NCBI GenBank assembly: GCA_903851195.1
Contig: CAINNJ010000032.1
Coordinates: forward strand, 53,319-117,318
DNA: 64,000 bases
Direction of reading: 5' to 3'
Source of the DNA: an uncultured Acidobacteriia bacterium
GTDB lineage: Bacteria; Acidobacteriota; Terriglobia; Bryobacterales; Bryobacteraceae
Shown: positions 18,883 to 28,181 of the stretch, in pieces
Position numbering within the stretch: position 1 is the first letter of the stretch
Layout: each line of letters opens with the position of its first letter
Translations under genes and position numbers: made by a program
The notes under the pieces: generated by a model
Databases searched by the model: none
Seen by the model: the letters and a program-made list of their open reading frames with translations, nothing else
Told to the model about the DNA's origin: nothing

Positions 18883-20346
18883 ATGCCGGAAGAAACGCCC
18901 AAACTGACTGCCGAAGAAGCTTACATCAGTTCGAAGATCCATCGCCGCGGCTTCATGGGCCGAGGGGTAACGGCCGCGGCGACACTGGCGTCGCTGGTCG
19001 GACGAGAGCCGACACTAATCAGAGCGGCCACTCCGAACGGGGCGACGGCCGATTCCGTCATCGTTCTCTGGATGGCGGGCGGCATGGCGTCCACCGAAAC
19101 CTTCGATCCCAAGCGCTATACGCCCTTCGCGCCCGGCGTGCGCACCGACAAGGTGCTCAGTACGTTTCCGGCAATCGATACCGTGGTCGATAACATCAAA
19201 ATTTCGCAGGGCCTGGAGCGAATCGCAAAGGTGATGGACCGCGGCTCGCTGATCCGGAGTTTTCAGGCCGCTGATCTCGGTTTCATCCTGCATTCGCGTC
19301 ATCAGTACCACTGGCATACCGGGTACATTCCGCCGCAGCCCATGGCAGTGCCTCACCTGGGCGCGGTGATCGCGAAGACGCTGGGTCCGCGGGTGGATAC
19401 CGTGCCGCCGTTTATTTCGATCGGGCAGAATCTGGAAATCGGCGCGGAATCGCCCGCGCTGAAGTCGTTTCACACCGCCGGATTCCTCGGCAGCGAGTAC
19501 GGCCCGGTGCTGCTGATGAATCCGCAGGATGCCGCCTCCGCCGTGCGCCCGCCTTCCGATCTGGGGAGTTCCCGGTTTACAAGCCGTCGCAAACTATACG
19601 AGCAGGTTCTGGCGAAGGAGCCGGTTTATCAGTTCGCGGGAGACTACCAGAGGCAGAGTCTGCTGCGTTCGATGGACGCCGCCGATAAACTGCTGACGTC
19701 GCCTTCGGCAAAGGCATTCGATATCTCGCTGGAAGGAAAAGAGAAGTTCGATATCTACAACACCAGCCGTTTCGGGCAGGGCTGCCTGCTCGCCCGGCGC
19801 CTGGTGGAGGCCGGTGCGCGTTATGTCGAGGTGACCACGGAGTACGTGCCTTTCCGCTGGTGGGATAGCCATCAGGACGGACACGCCCGCGCGGAAACCA
19901 TGAAGAAGATCATCGACGGCCCGGTCGCGCAACTGGTCCTCGATCTGGAGGAGAGGGGGCTTCTGAACCGCACGCTGGTGGTGCTGGCCAGTGAGTTCAG
20001 CCGCGATGCGATTACCGAAGGCAAGGTCGGCAAAGAGGTGAAGGATCAGGCCAATACGCCGGATGTGATGCAGTTGCCGATGCATTACGGCATGCACCGG
20101 CACTTCACCGCTGCCGGTTCGGTGCTGCTGTTCGGGGGCGGCGTGAAGAAGGGTTTCGTTTATGGCAAAACCGCCGAGGAACGCCCGTGCACGACCATCG
20201 AAAATCCGCTTCCGATGGAAGATCTGCATGCGACCATCTATCACGCGCTCGGCATCGCGCCGACGCAGAAGTTTGAGTATGAGAAACGGCCGGTTTATGT
20301 GACGCGGGACGGGAAAGGCAAAGTCGCCACGCAGTTGTACGGGTAA
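18883..20346 (+). CDS. DUF1501 family protein
   Basis: 487 residues. The start at 18883 gives MPEETPKLTAEEAYISSK and then a twin-arginine-like signal (HRRGFMGRGVTAAATLASLV). The body matches DUF1501 (sulfatase/alkaline-phosphatase-like fold): DSVIVLWMAGGMASTETFDP, FILHSRHQYHWHTGYI, WWDSHQDGH and VVLASEFSRD. It is probably exported folded via Tat and works with the upstream DUF1549/DUF1553 protein. The substrate is unknown. An intrinsic terminator follows. Confidence 0.93.
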   Translation: MPEETPKLTAEEAYISSKIHRRGFMGRGVTAAATLASLVGREPTLIRAATPNGATADSVIVLWMAGGMASTETFDPKRYTPFAPGVRTDKVLSTFPAIDTVVDNIKISQGLERIAKVMDRGSLIRSFQAADLGFILHSRHQYHWHTGYIPPQPMAVPHLGAVIAKTLGPRVDTVPPFISIGQNLEIGAESPALKSFHTAGFLGSEYGPVLLMNPQDAASAVRPPSDLGSSRFTSRRKLYEQVLAKEPVYQFAGDYQRQSLLRSMDAADKLLTSPSAKAFDISLEGKEKFDIYNTSRFGQGCLLARRLVEAGARYVEVTTEYVPFRWWDSHQDGHARAETMKKIIDGPVAQLVLDLEERGLLNRTLVVLASEFSRDAITEGKVGKEVKDQANTPDVMQLPMHYGMHRHFTAAGSVLLFGGGVKKGFVYGKTAEERPCTTIENPLPMEDLHATIYHALGIAPTQKFEYEKRPVYVTRDGKGKVATQLYG

Positions 20347-20360
20347 ACCGACATAAAAGA

Positions 20361-20388
20361 GAAAAGCCTCCCGGTTGAGAGGCTTTTC
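20361..20388. terminator. Bidirectional intrinsic terminator
   Basis: GAAAAGCCTC (20361-20370) pairs perfectly with GAGGCTTTTC (20379-20388) around an 8-base loop. With A and T runs on the two sides it can end both the DUF1501 transcript (+) and the secG-tRNA-Leu transcript (-). Confidence 0.85.
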
Positions 20389-20404
20389 ATGGTTTGAAGA
20401 ATTT

Positions 20405-20491
20405 TGGTGCGGAGAGCGGGACTTGAACCCGCACGAGATTGCTCCCGCTAGCACCTCAAGCTAGTGCGTCTGCCAATTCCGCCACCTCCGC
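20405..20491 (-). tRNA. tRNA-Leu (GAG)
   Basis: An 87-base class II tRNA with encoded CCA. Acceptor GCGGAGG/TCTCCGC, anticodon arm CTAGC-TTGAGGT-GCTAG with anticodon GAG, a long variable arm (CGGGAGCAATCTCG) typical of Leu, and T arm GCGGG-TTCAAGT-CCCGC. It lies 23 bases after secG on the same strand, the same order as E. coli secG-leuU, also tRNA-Leu(GAG). Confidence 0.95.
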
Positions 20492-20514
20492 AGGTGTACA
20501 GGCAAATGCTGTGA

Positions 20515-20838
20515 TTACTTCTTGGCCGGAGCCGACTGAGGTTTTGCCGGTGCCGAATTCTGTACCGGACGCCGCTTCAGGTCCGGGAGATTACTGACTC
20601 CCGCACTGCGCGTCGCCACAATCGAAAGCGAGATCGAGGTCAGCATGAAAATTACCGCCGAAATCGTGGTGGCCTTCGAAAGCAAGGTCGCCGAGCCGCG
20701 CGGTCCGAAGGCAGTCTGGGAACCCATACCTCCAAACGCGCCCGCAAGATCGGCCGCCTTGCCACTCTGCAGCAGCACCACAACAATCAGGAACAGACAC
20801 ACGATAACGTGTACGATCGTCAACAGGATTGCAATCAC
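20515..20838 (-). CDS. secG: Protein-export membrane protein SecG
   Basis: 107 residues from a GTG at 20838. Two membrane segments (VIAILLTIVHVIVCLFLIVV and about residues 57-78, ISAVIFMLTSISLSIVA) flank the conserved SecG loop LLQSGKAADLAGAFGGMGSQ and FGPRGSATLLSKAT. SecG supports the SecYEG translocon. A Pro/Ala/Lys-rich tail (SAPAKPQSAPAKK) ends the protein. An ATG at 20880 in the same frame would add 14 residues (MRRRVRVLRYTDRV) that other SecG proteins lack and has no Shine-Dalgarno sequence; TATACT lies inside that stretch and could be a -10 box, which also argues for the shorter form. Confidence 0.88.
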   Translation of the reverse strand: MIAILLTIVHVIVCLFLIVVVLLQSGKAADLAGAFGGMGSQTAFGPRGSATLLSKATTISAVIFMLTSISLSIVATRSAGVSNLPDLKRRPVQNSAPAKPQSAPAKK

Positions 20839-21024
20839 AACTCTGTCAGTATAGCGCAACACCCTCACGCGCCGCCTCATTATCTGTAACGAACGCGTTT
20901 CACCCCCGGCAACACCCCTTTCGCCATTGCCTGCGACGATCCGGCCGTTGTATCATCTTTACTAAATCTTCAGTCTGATCCGGTCCCCGTTCGATCATCA
21001 TCTCAACGCATCGAAGGGGTCTGC

Positions 21025-24000
21025 ATGTATTTACGGATCGGTTTTCTCTCCATTTCGCTGGCGTTCTCCAGTTTCCTCTTAAACGCCCAAAGCGTCAGTA
21101 GTCAAATTAACGGCGCTGTCACCGATCCTCAGGGCGCGGTAGTTCCGGCCGCCGATATCCTCGTGGTGGGTTCGGAGACGAACGCCCGCTTCACCACAAA
21201 AGCCAACGACCGCGGCGAGTGGACCGTACCTTCGCTTCCCACCGCCACCTACCGCGTGACCGTCACCGCCGCGGGTTTTCAGACCGCTAACGTGGAAAAT
21301 ATCCGCCTGGAACCCGGTAAACCGGCAACCGTGAACGTAACGCTCACCGTCGGTAATATCTCGGACCGAATCGAGGTCACGGCAGGCGCTGAGATCCTGC
21401 AAACAACCGATTCTTCCGTCACCACGAATCTGGAAGGCAGGCAAATTAACCAGCTCCCCATGACCGCGCGGAATGCCACGGAACTGCTGGTTCTGCTGCC
21501 CGGCACTTCGACGCCCGGAACCTCCCGGACCTCCTCGATTAACGGTCTTCCCAAAGGTTCCCTGGCCATGTCGCTCGACGGCATCAGCATTCAGGACAAT
21601 TACCTGAAATCGAGCGACGGCTTCTTCGCCACCATCCAGCCCAAACCGGATGCCATTGAGGAAGTGGCCGTCACCACGGCCGGCGGCAGCGCGGACGTGC
21701 TGGGCGCAGGGTCGGCGCAGGTCCGCTTCGTCACCAAATCCGGCACCAACAAATTTCACGGCACCGCGTTCTGGCAGACGCGGAACACCGATCTCGACGC
21801 TAATTATTACTTCAATACCATCAACGCCCAGCCGCGCGACCGGCTCATCCTGAACCAGTTTGGCGGCAGCATCGGCGGTCCCATCAAAAAGGACAAGCTG
21901 TTCTTCTTCTGGAATCAGGAATTTTTCCGCCTGCCCCAGAGCTATACCCCTGCTTCGCTCCTGACGATTCCCACGCAAAGCGCCATCAACGGCATCTACA
22001 CCTACGCCGACGCCAACAAGGTGTTGCACCAGGTGGACGTGCTGCAACTGGCTGCCGCGAATCCCGCGCCCGCCGGCAGCCGCGCCTTCGCCACCACGCC
22101 GGACCCCAACATGCAGACCACGCTGCAGGACATGCTGAAGCTCGCCTCCGCCGGGGGTACGCTCAACAGCCGCGTGGCCAAGGCCAGCGATTACAACCGT
22201 TACGACTACACCTTCACCACCAACGGGATGAACCGCCGCAGTTTCCCCACCGTGAAACTCGACTGGAACGCCACCAGTAAACACCACGCCGATGTGGTCA
22301 TCAATTACCAGAAATATTACGCCAATCCGGACGCCGTGAACGGCATTCTTCCGATTCTCGCCGGCACCGGAACCGTGCTCGGCAGCCCGGCCTCCGGCGG
22401 CACGCGGCGCATCTCGTTCTCCGGCGTCACCTCGCTCCGCTCCTCGTGGACCCCGCGCCTCACCAGCGAAGTCCGCTTCGGTCTGGAAGGCGGCAACTCC
22501 ATCTTCCGCGACGAAATCACTCCCGCCCTTTACAGCCGCTGGAACGGCTACGCGCCAGTGTTCACCGGGACGTACTTCTCGAACCCCTACACCACTGCGT
22601 CCAACTCCCGCCGCAACTCACCCGTCAAACAGTTCGCCACGAATCTGACGTGGACCGCGGGAGCTCACGTGGTCAACTTCGGCGGCAATTTCGACCAGAT
22701 CAATCTCTGGCAGCAGTCGAACGGCACGCAGGTGGTTCCCACCATCACAATGGGCATTGCCACCGGCGACCCCGTGGCAAACATCTTCACCCTGGCCACG
22801 CTGCCCGGCAGCACCTCCACGCAGCGCACCGAAGCCCAGCAGCTTTACGCCATTCTTACGGGCCGCGTTTCGGCGATTTCGCGCTCTTTGTCGCTCGACG
22901 AGACGACGAAGAAGTACTCCAATACCGGCTCCATCGACCGGGACCGCCAGCGCGAGTTCGCGTTCTACGTGCAGGACAGCTGGCGCGTACGCCGGAACCT
23001 GACGCTTAACGCCGGCGTGCGCTGGGACGTGCAGCTTCCCTTCGTCAATCTGGACGGCCTTTACTCCACTGCCGGATACCAGGGCGCCTGGGGAATCTCG
23101 GGCGTCGGCAATCTGTTCCAGCCCGGCAACACGCCCGGCAGCGCCAACATCGGCTTCAACGCCGCCAAACCGGATCAATACGCGTATAACGCGAACTATC
23201 GCATCTTCCTGCCCTCAGCTGGTTTCGCTTACACCCTGCCGGAAGCTCCCGGCTTTTTGCGCCGCCTCACGGGCAAAGAGGGACAGACGGTCGTCCGCGG
23301 CGGCTATGCGATTTCCGTGAACCGGGAAGGCACGGGCGTCTTCACCGGTCTCTGGGGTTCGAACCCCGGCCGAAGCACTTCCACCTCCGTGGATCCGAGC
23401 AACACACCGGCCGCGTTCGGCGCGCCAGGCAGCGTGTACTTCCGCGACGCGACCCTGCCCTCCGCCAGCATCTCCACCACGCCCGTCTATCCGATTCCGC
23501 TGGCCGCCAACATCAGCATCAATGAGATCGATCCGAAAATCCGCCAGGCCTATGTGCAGAACTGGGTCTTCAGCCTGCAGCGCGAGATCCTGAAAGACAC
23601 CGTCCTCGATGTCCGCTATGTCGGCAACCATGCCGTCGGCCTCTGGCGCCAGCTCAATCTGAACGAGATCAACATCTTCGAAAACGGTTTCCTCAAAGAA
23701 TTCCAGGTGGCCCAGAACAACCTGCGGATCGCGCAGAACGCCAATCCCGCCAGCATCAATTTCGGCAATCAGGGGCTGCCTGGACAGGCGAACGTGCCCA
23801 TCCTCCTCACCGCCCTCGGCACCACGTCGGATTCCACGCAGGCCGTCAATATTCAGCAGGGCCAGGCCGGCGCCGTGGCCAGCGCCATCGCGCTGAACGC
23901 CACCCGCATGGCCAGCCTGGTGAAGGCCGGTTATCCGGCCAATATGTTTGTGGCGAATCCGGCCACCAACAGCGGCGCGTTTTTCCTGACCAATGGAGGC

Positions 24001-24885
24001 GGCGCGACCTACAACTCGCTGCAGACGGAGGTTCGTCGCCGTCTCTCGCAGGGGCTTCTGACGCAGGCCAGTTACACGTGGGGCAAATCGCTTACGAACA
24101 TGGACGCCTCCAGTTCCAGTGTCTTCAGCCAGCCCATCACCTTCCGCGATTCGAAGCTGGACAAGGGGCCGTCTCCCTGGGATATCCGGCATTCCTTCAA
24201 GATGAGCTACATTTACGAACTGCCTTTCGGGCCGGGCCGCAAATGGATGACCGGCGGCAACAGCTTCGTCAAAAAGGCGGTACAGGGCTGGGAATTCACC
24301 GGGAATTACCGGCTGCAATCGGGCTCCCCGGCACTGCTCCGCAGCGGACGCCAGACCTTCAATACCGCCAGCGGCCAGAGCAGCACGGCCGACGCCGGCA
24401 TTGTTCTTCACGGGTTGACGGCGCAGCAACTCAACGACATGGTGGCCATTCGCAAAGACCCGGCCGGCATCATCTACTACCTGCCGCAGGCGCTGCTCAA
24501 CAACACCAATGCGGCCTTCGAGGTGGGCGGGAAAACGCTCGCTAATCTGGACCCCAATGCGCCCTATATCGGACCGCCCACCACGGCGGGCCAGCTGGGC
24601 CAGCGCATTTACCTCTACGGACCGTGGCAGAGCCGGGTCGATTTCGGCATCCTGAAACGAACACCCGTTGCCGAAAAAGCGTCGCTGGAATTCCGCGCCA
24701 CCGCGCTGAATCTTTTCAACGACGTAAACTTCCTGCTGGGCTCGGCCGGGAACGACGTGAATTCGCTCTCCGCAGCCTCCGCCCAGTTCGGCCAGACGAC
24801 CAGCGCTTACCGCGATATCACGGTTTCCGGAGCCAACGACCCTGGCGGCCGGATTGTCGAATTCCAGCTCCGTCTGGTGTTTTAA
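21025..24885 (+). CDS. TonB-dependent receptor with carboxypeptidase-regulatory domain (Oar-like)
   Basis: 1286 residues. Signal peptide (MYLRIGFLSISLAFSSFLLN), carboxypeptidase-regulatory domain at about 28-110 (INGAVTDPQGAVVPAADILV), plug (PDAIEEVAVTTAGGSADV) and a large barrel ending in IVEFQLRLVF, the terminal aromatic needed for outer-membrane insertion. It is a second member of the family also found at 8.7-12.4 kb but is diverged from it across the barrel, so it probably takes a different substrate. It is transcribed alone and ends in a strong hairpin. Confidence 0.92.
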   Translation: MYLRIGFLSISLAFSSFLLNAQSVSSQINGAVTDPQGAVVPAADILVVGSETNARFTTKANDRGEWTVPSLPTATYRVTVTAAGFQTANVENIRLEPGKPATVNVTLTVGNISDRIEVTAGAEILQTTDSSVTTNLEGRQINQLPMTARNATELLVLLPGTSTPGTSRTSSINGLPKGSLAMSLDGISIQDNYLKSSDGFFATIQPKPDAIEEVAVTTAGGSADVLGAGSAQVRFVTKSGTNKFHGTAFWQTRNTDLDANYYFNTINAQPRDRLILNQFGGSIGGPIKKDKLFFFWNQEFFRLPQSYTPASLLTIPTQSAINGIYTYADANKVLHQVDVLQLAAANPAPAGSRAFATTPDPNMQTTLQDMLKLASAGGTLNSRVAKASDYNRYDYTFTTNGMNRRSFPTVKLDWNATSKHHADVVINYQKYYANPDAVNGILPILAGTGTVLGSPASGGTRRISFSGVTSLRSSWTPRLTSEVRFGLEGGNSIFRDEITPALYSRWNGYAPVFTGTYFSNPYTTASNSRRNSPVKQFATNLTWTAGAHVVNFGGNFDQINLWQQSNGTQVVPTITMGIATGDPVANIFTLATLPGSTSTQRTEAQQLYAILTGRVSAISRSLSLDETTKKYSNTGSIDRDRQREFAFYVQDSWRVRRNLTLNAGVRWDVQLPFVNLDGLYSTAGYQGAWGISGVGNLFQPGNTPGSANIGFNAAKPDQYAYNANYRIFLPSAGFAYTLPEAPGFLRRLTGKEGQTVVRGGYAISVNREGTGVFTGLWGSNPGRSTSTSVDPSNTPAAFGAPGSVYFRDATLPSASISTTPVYPIPLAANISINEIDPKIRQAYVQNWVFSLQREILKDTVLDVRYVGNHAVGLWRQLNLNEINIFENGFLKEFQVAQNNLRIAQNANPASINFGNQGLPGQANVPILLTALGTTSDSTQAVNIQQGQAGAVASAIALNATRMASLVKAGYPANMFVANPATNSGAFFLTNGGGATYNSLQTEVRRRLSQGLLTQASYTWGKSLTNMDASSSSVFSQPITFRDSKLDKGPSPWDIRHSFKMSYIYELPFGPGRKWMTGGNSFVKKAVQGWEFTGNYRLQSGSPALLRSGRQTFNTASGQSSTADAGIVLHGLTAQQLNDMVAIRKDPAGIIYYLPQALLNNTNAAFEVGGKTLANLDPNAPYIGPPTTAGQLGQRIYLYGPWQSRVDFGILKRTPVAEKASLEFRATALNLFNDVNFLLGSAGNDVNSLSAASAQFGQTTSAYRDITVSGANDPGGRIVEFQLRLVF

Positions 24886-24888
24886 GAA

Positions 24889-24941
24889 CCCGAACGGAGG
24901 AGCCGGCTCGCCCGCGGGCCGGCTCCACTCCGTTGTTCGGG
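24889..24941 (+). terminator. Long hairpin after the second TonB receptor gene
   Basis: Three nested pairings, CCCGAA/TTCGGG, CGGAG/CTCCG and AGCCGGC/GCCGGCT, form one long imperfect stem starting 3 bases after the stop. T-rich sequence follows (CATTTCGATTCTTATT). Confidence 0.7.
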
Positions 24942-25010
24942 CATTTCGATTCTTATTCCATTTCCGGATTAAACCGGCTTTATAAGAATAAGAGCATGAT
25001 AAATTAAGGA

Positions 25011-25151
25011 ATGACCACCGACGACCTGCTCACCATAGCCATCCTTCTGACTCTGGCCCTGGTCGCCCTGCTGTTCCCCGGCGGACCCGGCACACCCAGG
25101 CGCTTCAGGCTTCACTCCCGGCCTTCCTGTCCCGCTCCGGCAGGCTGCTGA
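25011..25151 (+). CDS. Possible 46-residue single-pass membrane peptide
   Basis: ATG to TGA, with one hydrophobic segment (LLTIAILLTLALVALLF) followed by a basic Pro/Arg-rich tail. AAGGA directly abuts the ATG, which is too close for a standard ribosome site. It sits between the second receptor gene and the convergent NHL gene. No family is recognised, and it could be chance coding in a GC-rich spacer. Confidence 0.25.
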   Translation: MTTDDLLTIAILLTLALVALLFPGGPGTPRRFRLHSRPSCPAPAGC

Positions 25152-25152
25152 A

Positions 25153-26946
25153 CTACTGCACCGCGATGGTCACGCCGGACTGCGCGGTGACCGTGCCCAC
25201 CGTCACCGCGATCGGCACCGCGCTGCCCGCCGCCACGCCGGACGGAATCTGGACGTTCACCTGGGTCAAACCGGCCACGGAAGTCGGCGTGGCGCCCGCA
25301 TAGTTCACCACCGCCGTCTGCCCGCCGACGGTGACCTTCACCGGCAGCACGGTCGACGGATACGGCGCGGCATTGGCAATCTTGCCATCCACCCCGCCCG
25401 GATTGCTTTGCCCGTCGCCGGTGATGTAAATCGAAATAAACGAACCCGCTTTCGCCGGCTTCGCGGCGCTGTTCAGAGAGCCATCCGCATTCACCGCCGC
25501 CGCCTGGCCCGAACCCGTGGAATCAGCGGTAAAAATGGCGGGCGCGGCCGGCACCACAGGCACCGTGGTCACCACCGAATGCTTGCCCTGATACACCACT
25601 TCCACGTTCGCGATGGAGTAGTTTCCTACCGCATACGGCACAATCGCGGCTACCACGTTCGACGACACATAAATCAGCGGCGCCGGGAAACTGTCGATCA
25701 GCACCTGCGTGCCCGCGATCTGATTGCCGATACTGCCGTTTAAAACCGAAAACGGCGTCAGCGTCGCCGGACCGATACCCGTGCCGAACAGGGTCACGAT
25801 CTCGCCCGGAGCCACGCCGCCCTGCACGCCGGAAGACGCCGCGCTGGTGATCGCCCCGATGGAAAACGGCACCGGGGTCATCAGACGAATCACCTGGTTG
25901 TTCGAATCCGCCAGATAGATGTTGCCCGACGCATCGAGGGCAAGACCGGCCGGATGATCCAGTTGCGCCTGTGTGGCCTGCCCGCCGTCGCCCGAAAAAC
26001 CATCCACGCCGGTGCCGGCAATGGTCAGAATCGTGCCGGACGGAAGAATCTTCCGCACCACCGAAGTCAGCCCGTCCACGAAATAGAGGCTGCCCGCCGC
26101 ATCCACCGCGAGGCTCTGCGCCGTCACGCCGGAAGCCACGGTGCGGATGTTGCCGTCCGTGGTCACCTTGCGGATACTGTTGCTGCCGACGTCGCCAATA
26201 TAGACGTTTCCGGCGCTGTCCACCGCGAGGGACGTCGGAGAGGCCAGCGTCGCCTTATTGGCCGCGCCGCCGTCGCCCGCCATGCCCCAGACACCGGTTC
26301 CGGCGATCGTCGAGATGTTCCCGCCCGAAGCGATCTTCCGGACCGTCGAATTCCCGTAATCCGCGACGTAGAGGTTACCGGCGCTGTCCAGCGCCAGTCC
26401 GGCCGGGAACCAGAGTTCCGCTTTGGAAGCCGCCGCGCCATCGCCGGCAAATCCCGGAGTACCGTTGCCCGCGAACGTGGTGATTATCCCTTTGCTGTCG
26501 ATCTTGCGGATGCGGCTGTTCCCCGTGTCGGAGATGTAAACGACACCGCTCGAATCCACGGCAATGCCATGCACGTCCGAGATATTGGCCGACGTCGCGG
26601 TGTCATTGTCGCCCGCGAAGCCACGCGCTCCATTGCCCGCGATCGTCGAAATGAAGCCCGTCGACGCCGTCACCATGCGCACGACATTGGTCCGGTAATC
26701 GGAAAGGTAGTAATTGCCTTTGCTGTCGACCGTGACCCGCTGCGGCTTATAGAGCTGAGCTACGTTCGCCGCCGCTCCGTCGCCAAAATAACCCTGCACG
26801 CTGGGGATTCCCGCGATGGTCGTAATCACATACTGCTGGGCGGATGCGACACCTGCCGCCAGCAGCAGAGCCGGCATCAGCCGTGTGAACCCGGAGGGGC
26901 GAAATCTGGTAGCCTGATCGCCGCTAAGCGGCTTTATGCTCTTCAT
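25153..26946 (-). CDS. NHL-repeat exported protein with Solibacter-type C-terminal domain
   Basis: 597 residues. After a signal peptide (LMPALLLAAGVASAQ) come about six NHL repeats in residues 40-360, each with the pattern ISTIAGNGARGFAGD then GIAVDSSGVVYISDTGNSRI, which should form a six-bladed propeller. Residues about 370-597 match the C-terminal domain common in Solibacter secreted proteins (GVAPGEIVTLFGTGIGP, FISIYITGDGQ, LTQVNVQIPSGVAAG). Likely an extracellular binding protein; the ligand is unknown. The 228 bases upstream are shared with the divergent alcohol dehydrogenase gene. Confidence 0.88.
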   Translation of the reverse strand: MKSIKPLSGDQATRFRPSGFTRLMPALLLAAGVASAQQYVITTIAGIPSVQGYFGDGAAANVAQLYKPQRVTVDSKGNYYLSDYRTNVVRMVTASTGFISTIAGNGARGFAGDNDTATSANISDVHGIAVDSSGVVYISDTGNSRIRKIDSKGIITTFAGNGTPGFAGDGAAASKAELWFPAGLALDSAGNLYVADYGNSTVRKIASGGNISTIAGTGVWGMAGDGGAANKATLASPTSLAVDSAGNVYIGDVGSNSIRKVTTDGNIRTVASGVTAQSLAVDAAGSLYFVDGLTSVVRKILPSGTILTIAGTGVDGFSGDGGQATQAQLDHPAGLALDASGNIYLADSNNQVIRLMTPVPFSIGAITSAASSGVQGGVAPGEIVTLFGTGIGPATLTPFSVLNGSIGNQIAGTQVLIDSFPAPLIYVSSNVVAAIVPYAVGNYSIANVEVVYQGKHSVVTTVPVVPAAPAIFTADSTGSGQAAAVNADGSLNSAAKPAKAGSFISIYITGDGQSNPGGVDGKIANAAPYPSTVLPVKVTVGGQTAVVNYAGATPTSVAGLTQVNVQIPSGVAAGSAVPIAVTVGTVTAQSGVTIAVQ

Positions 26947-27174
26947 TTATATCGGTTTCCGTGAGACGCCTGCGCGCCTGCGTGCGTTGCGGCACTTGCA
27001 GGTCAATCCGTAATGATACCAATGGCAAGCCAAATGCCGTTCAGATTAACCCCGCTGTCGAAGAGTTCCGCGGCACTTCTCCCCTCCTGAACCTGAGATA
27101 CGGCAGTCACAGGAGGGCCGATCAGGATACGGTCCCGCGCGGGAGAACTTCAACCTGAGGTACAAGTAGAGCAG

Positions 27175-28173
27175 ATGCTCGCATGCGTCCTGCCATCGCC
27201 CGCCCCCGTGGAAACCGGTCCGCTTCAATGGACCGAAGTGCCTCGACCCGTTCCCGGACCCGGCGAGGTGTTGCTGCGGGTTCTCGCCTGCGGCGTCTGC
27301 CGGACGGACCTCCATGTCGTGGAAGGCGAACTACCCGTGCGGAAGCCCAACGTCATCCCCGGCCACCAGATTGTCGGCGTGGTGGAAGCGCGGGGAACCG
27401 GCACCTTCGAAATTCCGCTCGGAACCCGGGTCGGCGTGCCCTGGCTGCACCGCACCTGCGGCGTGTGTGAGTTCTGCCGTTCCGGCCGCGAAAACCTCTG
27501 CGACGCCCCGCAGTTTACCGGCTGGACCGTGGACGGCGGCTATGCCGAATACACCGTCGCACCCGAAGCTTTCGTCTATCCCCTGCCGGACGCGTTCTCC
27601 GACATCGCCGCCGCGCCGCTGCTCTGCGCGGGAATTATCGGCTTTCGCTGCCTGCGCCTTGCCGAACTGAGCCCCGGCTCGAAACTGGGCCTTTACGGTT
27701 TCGGCGCGGCGGCGCACCTCGCAATCCAGGTAGCGCGGCACCAGGGCGTGGAAGTCTACGCCAGCACGCGGGGCGAAAAGCACCGGAAACTCGCTCGCGA
27801 ACTGGGAGCCGTCTGGACGGGCGAGGCCGACGCCGCGCCGCCCGCCCTTCTCGACGCCGCCATCATGTTCGCTCCGGCCGGCGAACTGGTGCCGCCCGCC
27901 CTCCGGGCACTGAAGAAGGGCGGACGCCTGATTCTGGGCGGCATCCATATGAGTCCCATTCCGTCCTTTGGTTACGAACTGCTCTATCAGGAACGGGTCA
28001 TGCGCAGCGTGGCGAACAACACCCGAGAAGACGGCCGCGGCTTTCTCAAGGTCGCGGCGGAAATCCCGGTGCGGATGGAAGTCGAAACGTTCCCGATGCG
28101 CGAAGCGAATCGCGCCCTGCAGGCACTGAAGTTCGACGGGATTCGGGGCGCGGCAGTTCTCGTGACGGAGTAG
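27175..28173 (+). CDS. Zinc-binding alcohol dehydrogenase family protein
   Basis: 332 residues. Catalytic zinc residues are in [12 protein letters not shown] (Cys) and [11 protein letters not shown] (His); the structural zinc site has all four Cys ([15 protein letters not shown]). The nucleotide-binding turn reads [11 protein letters not shown], lacking the last Gly of GxGxxG, as in the AdhA-like subgroup. It oxidises an alcohol or reduces an aldehyde with NAD(P). It leads a three-gene unit: the next gene starts 8 bases later. Confidence 0.9.
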   Translation: MLACVLPSPAPVETGPLQWTEVPRPVPGPGEVLLRVLACGVCRTDLHVVEGELPVRKPNVIPGHQIVGVVEARGTGTFEIPLGTRVGVPWLHRTCGVCEFCRSGRENLCDAPQFTGWTVDGGYAEYTVAPEAFVYPLPDAFSDIAAAPLLCAGIIGFRCLRLAELSPGSKLGLYGFGAAAHLAIQVARHQGVEVYASTRGEKHRKLARELGAVWTGEADAAPPALLDAAIMFAPAGELVPPALRALKKGGRLILGGIHMSPIPSFGYELLYQERVMRSVANNTREDGRGFLKVAAEIPVRMEVETFPMREANRALQALKFDGIRGAAVLVTE

Positions 28174-28181
28174 AATCGGGT

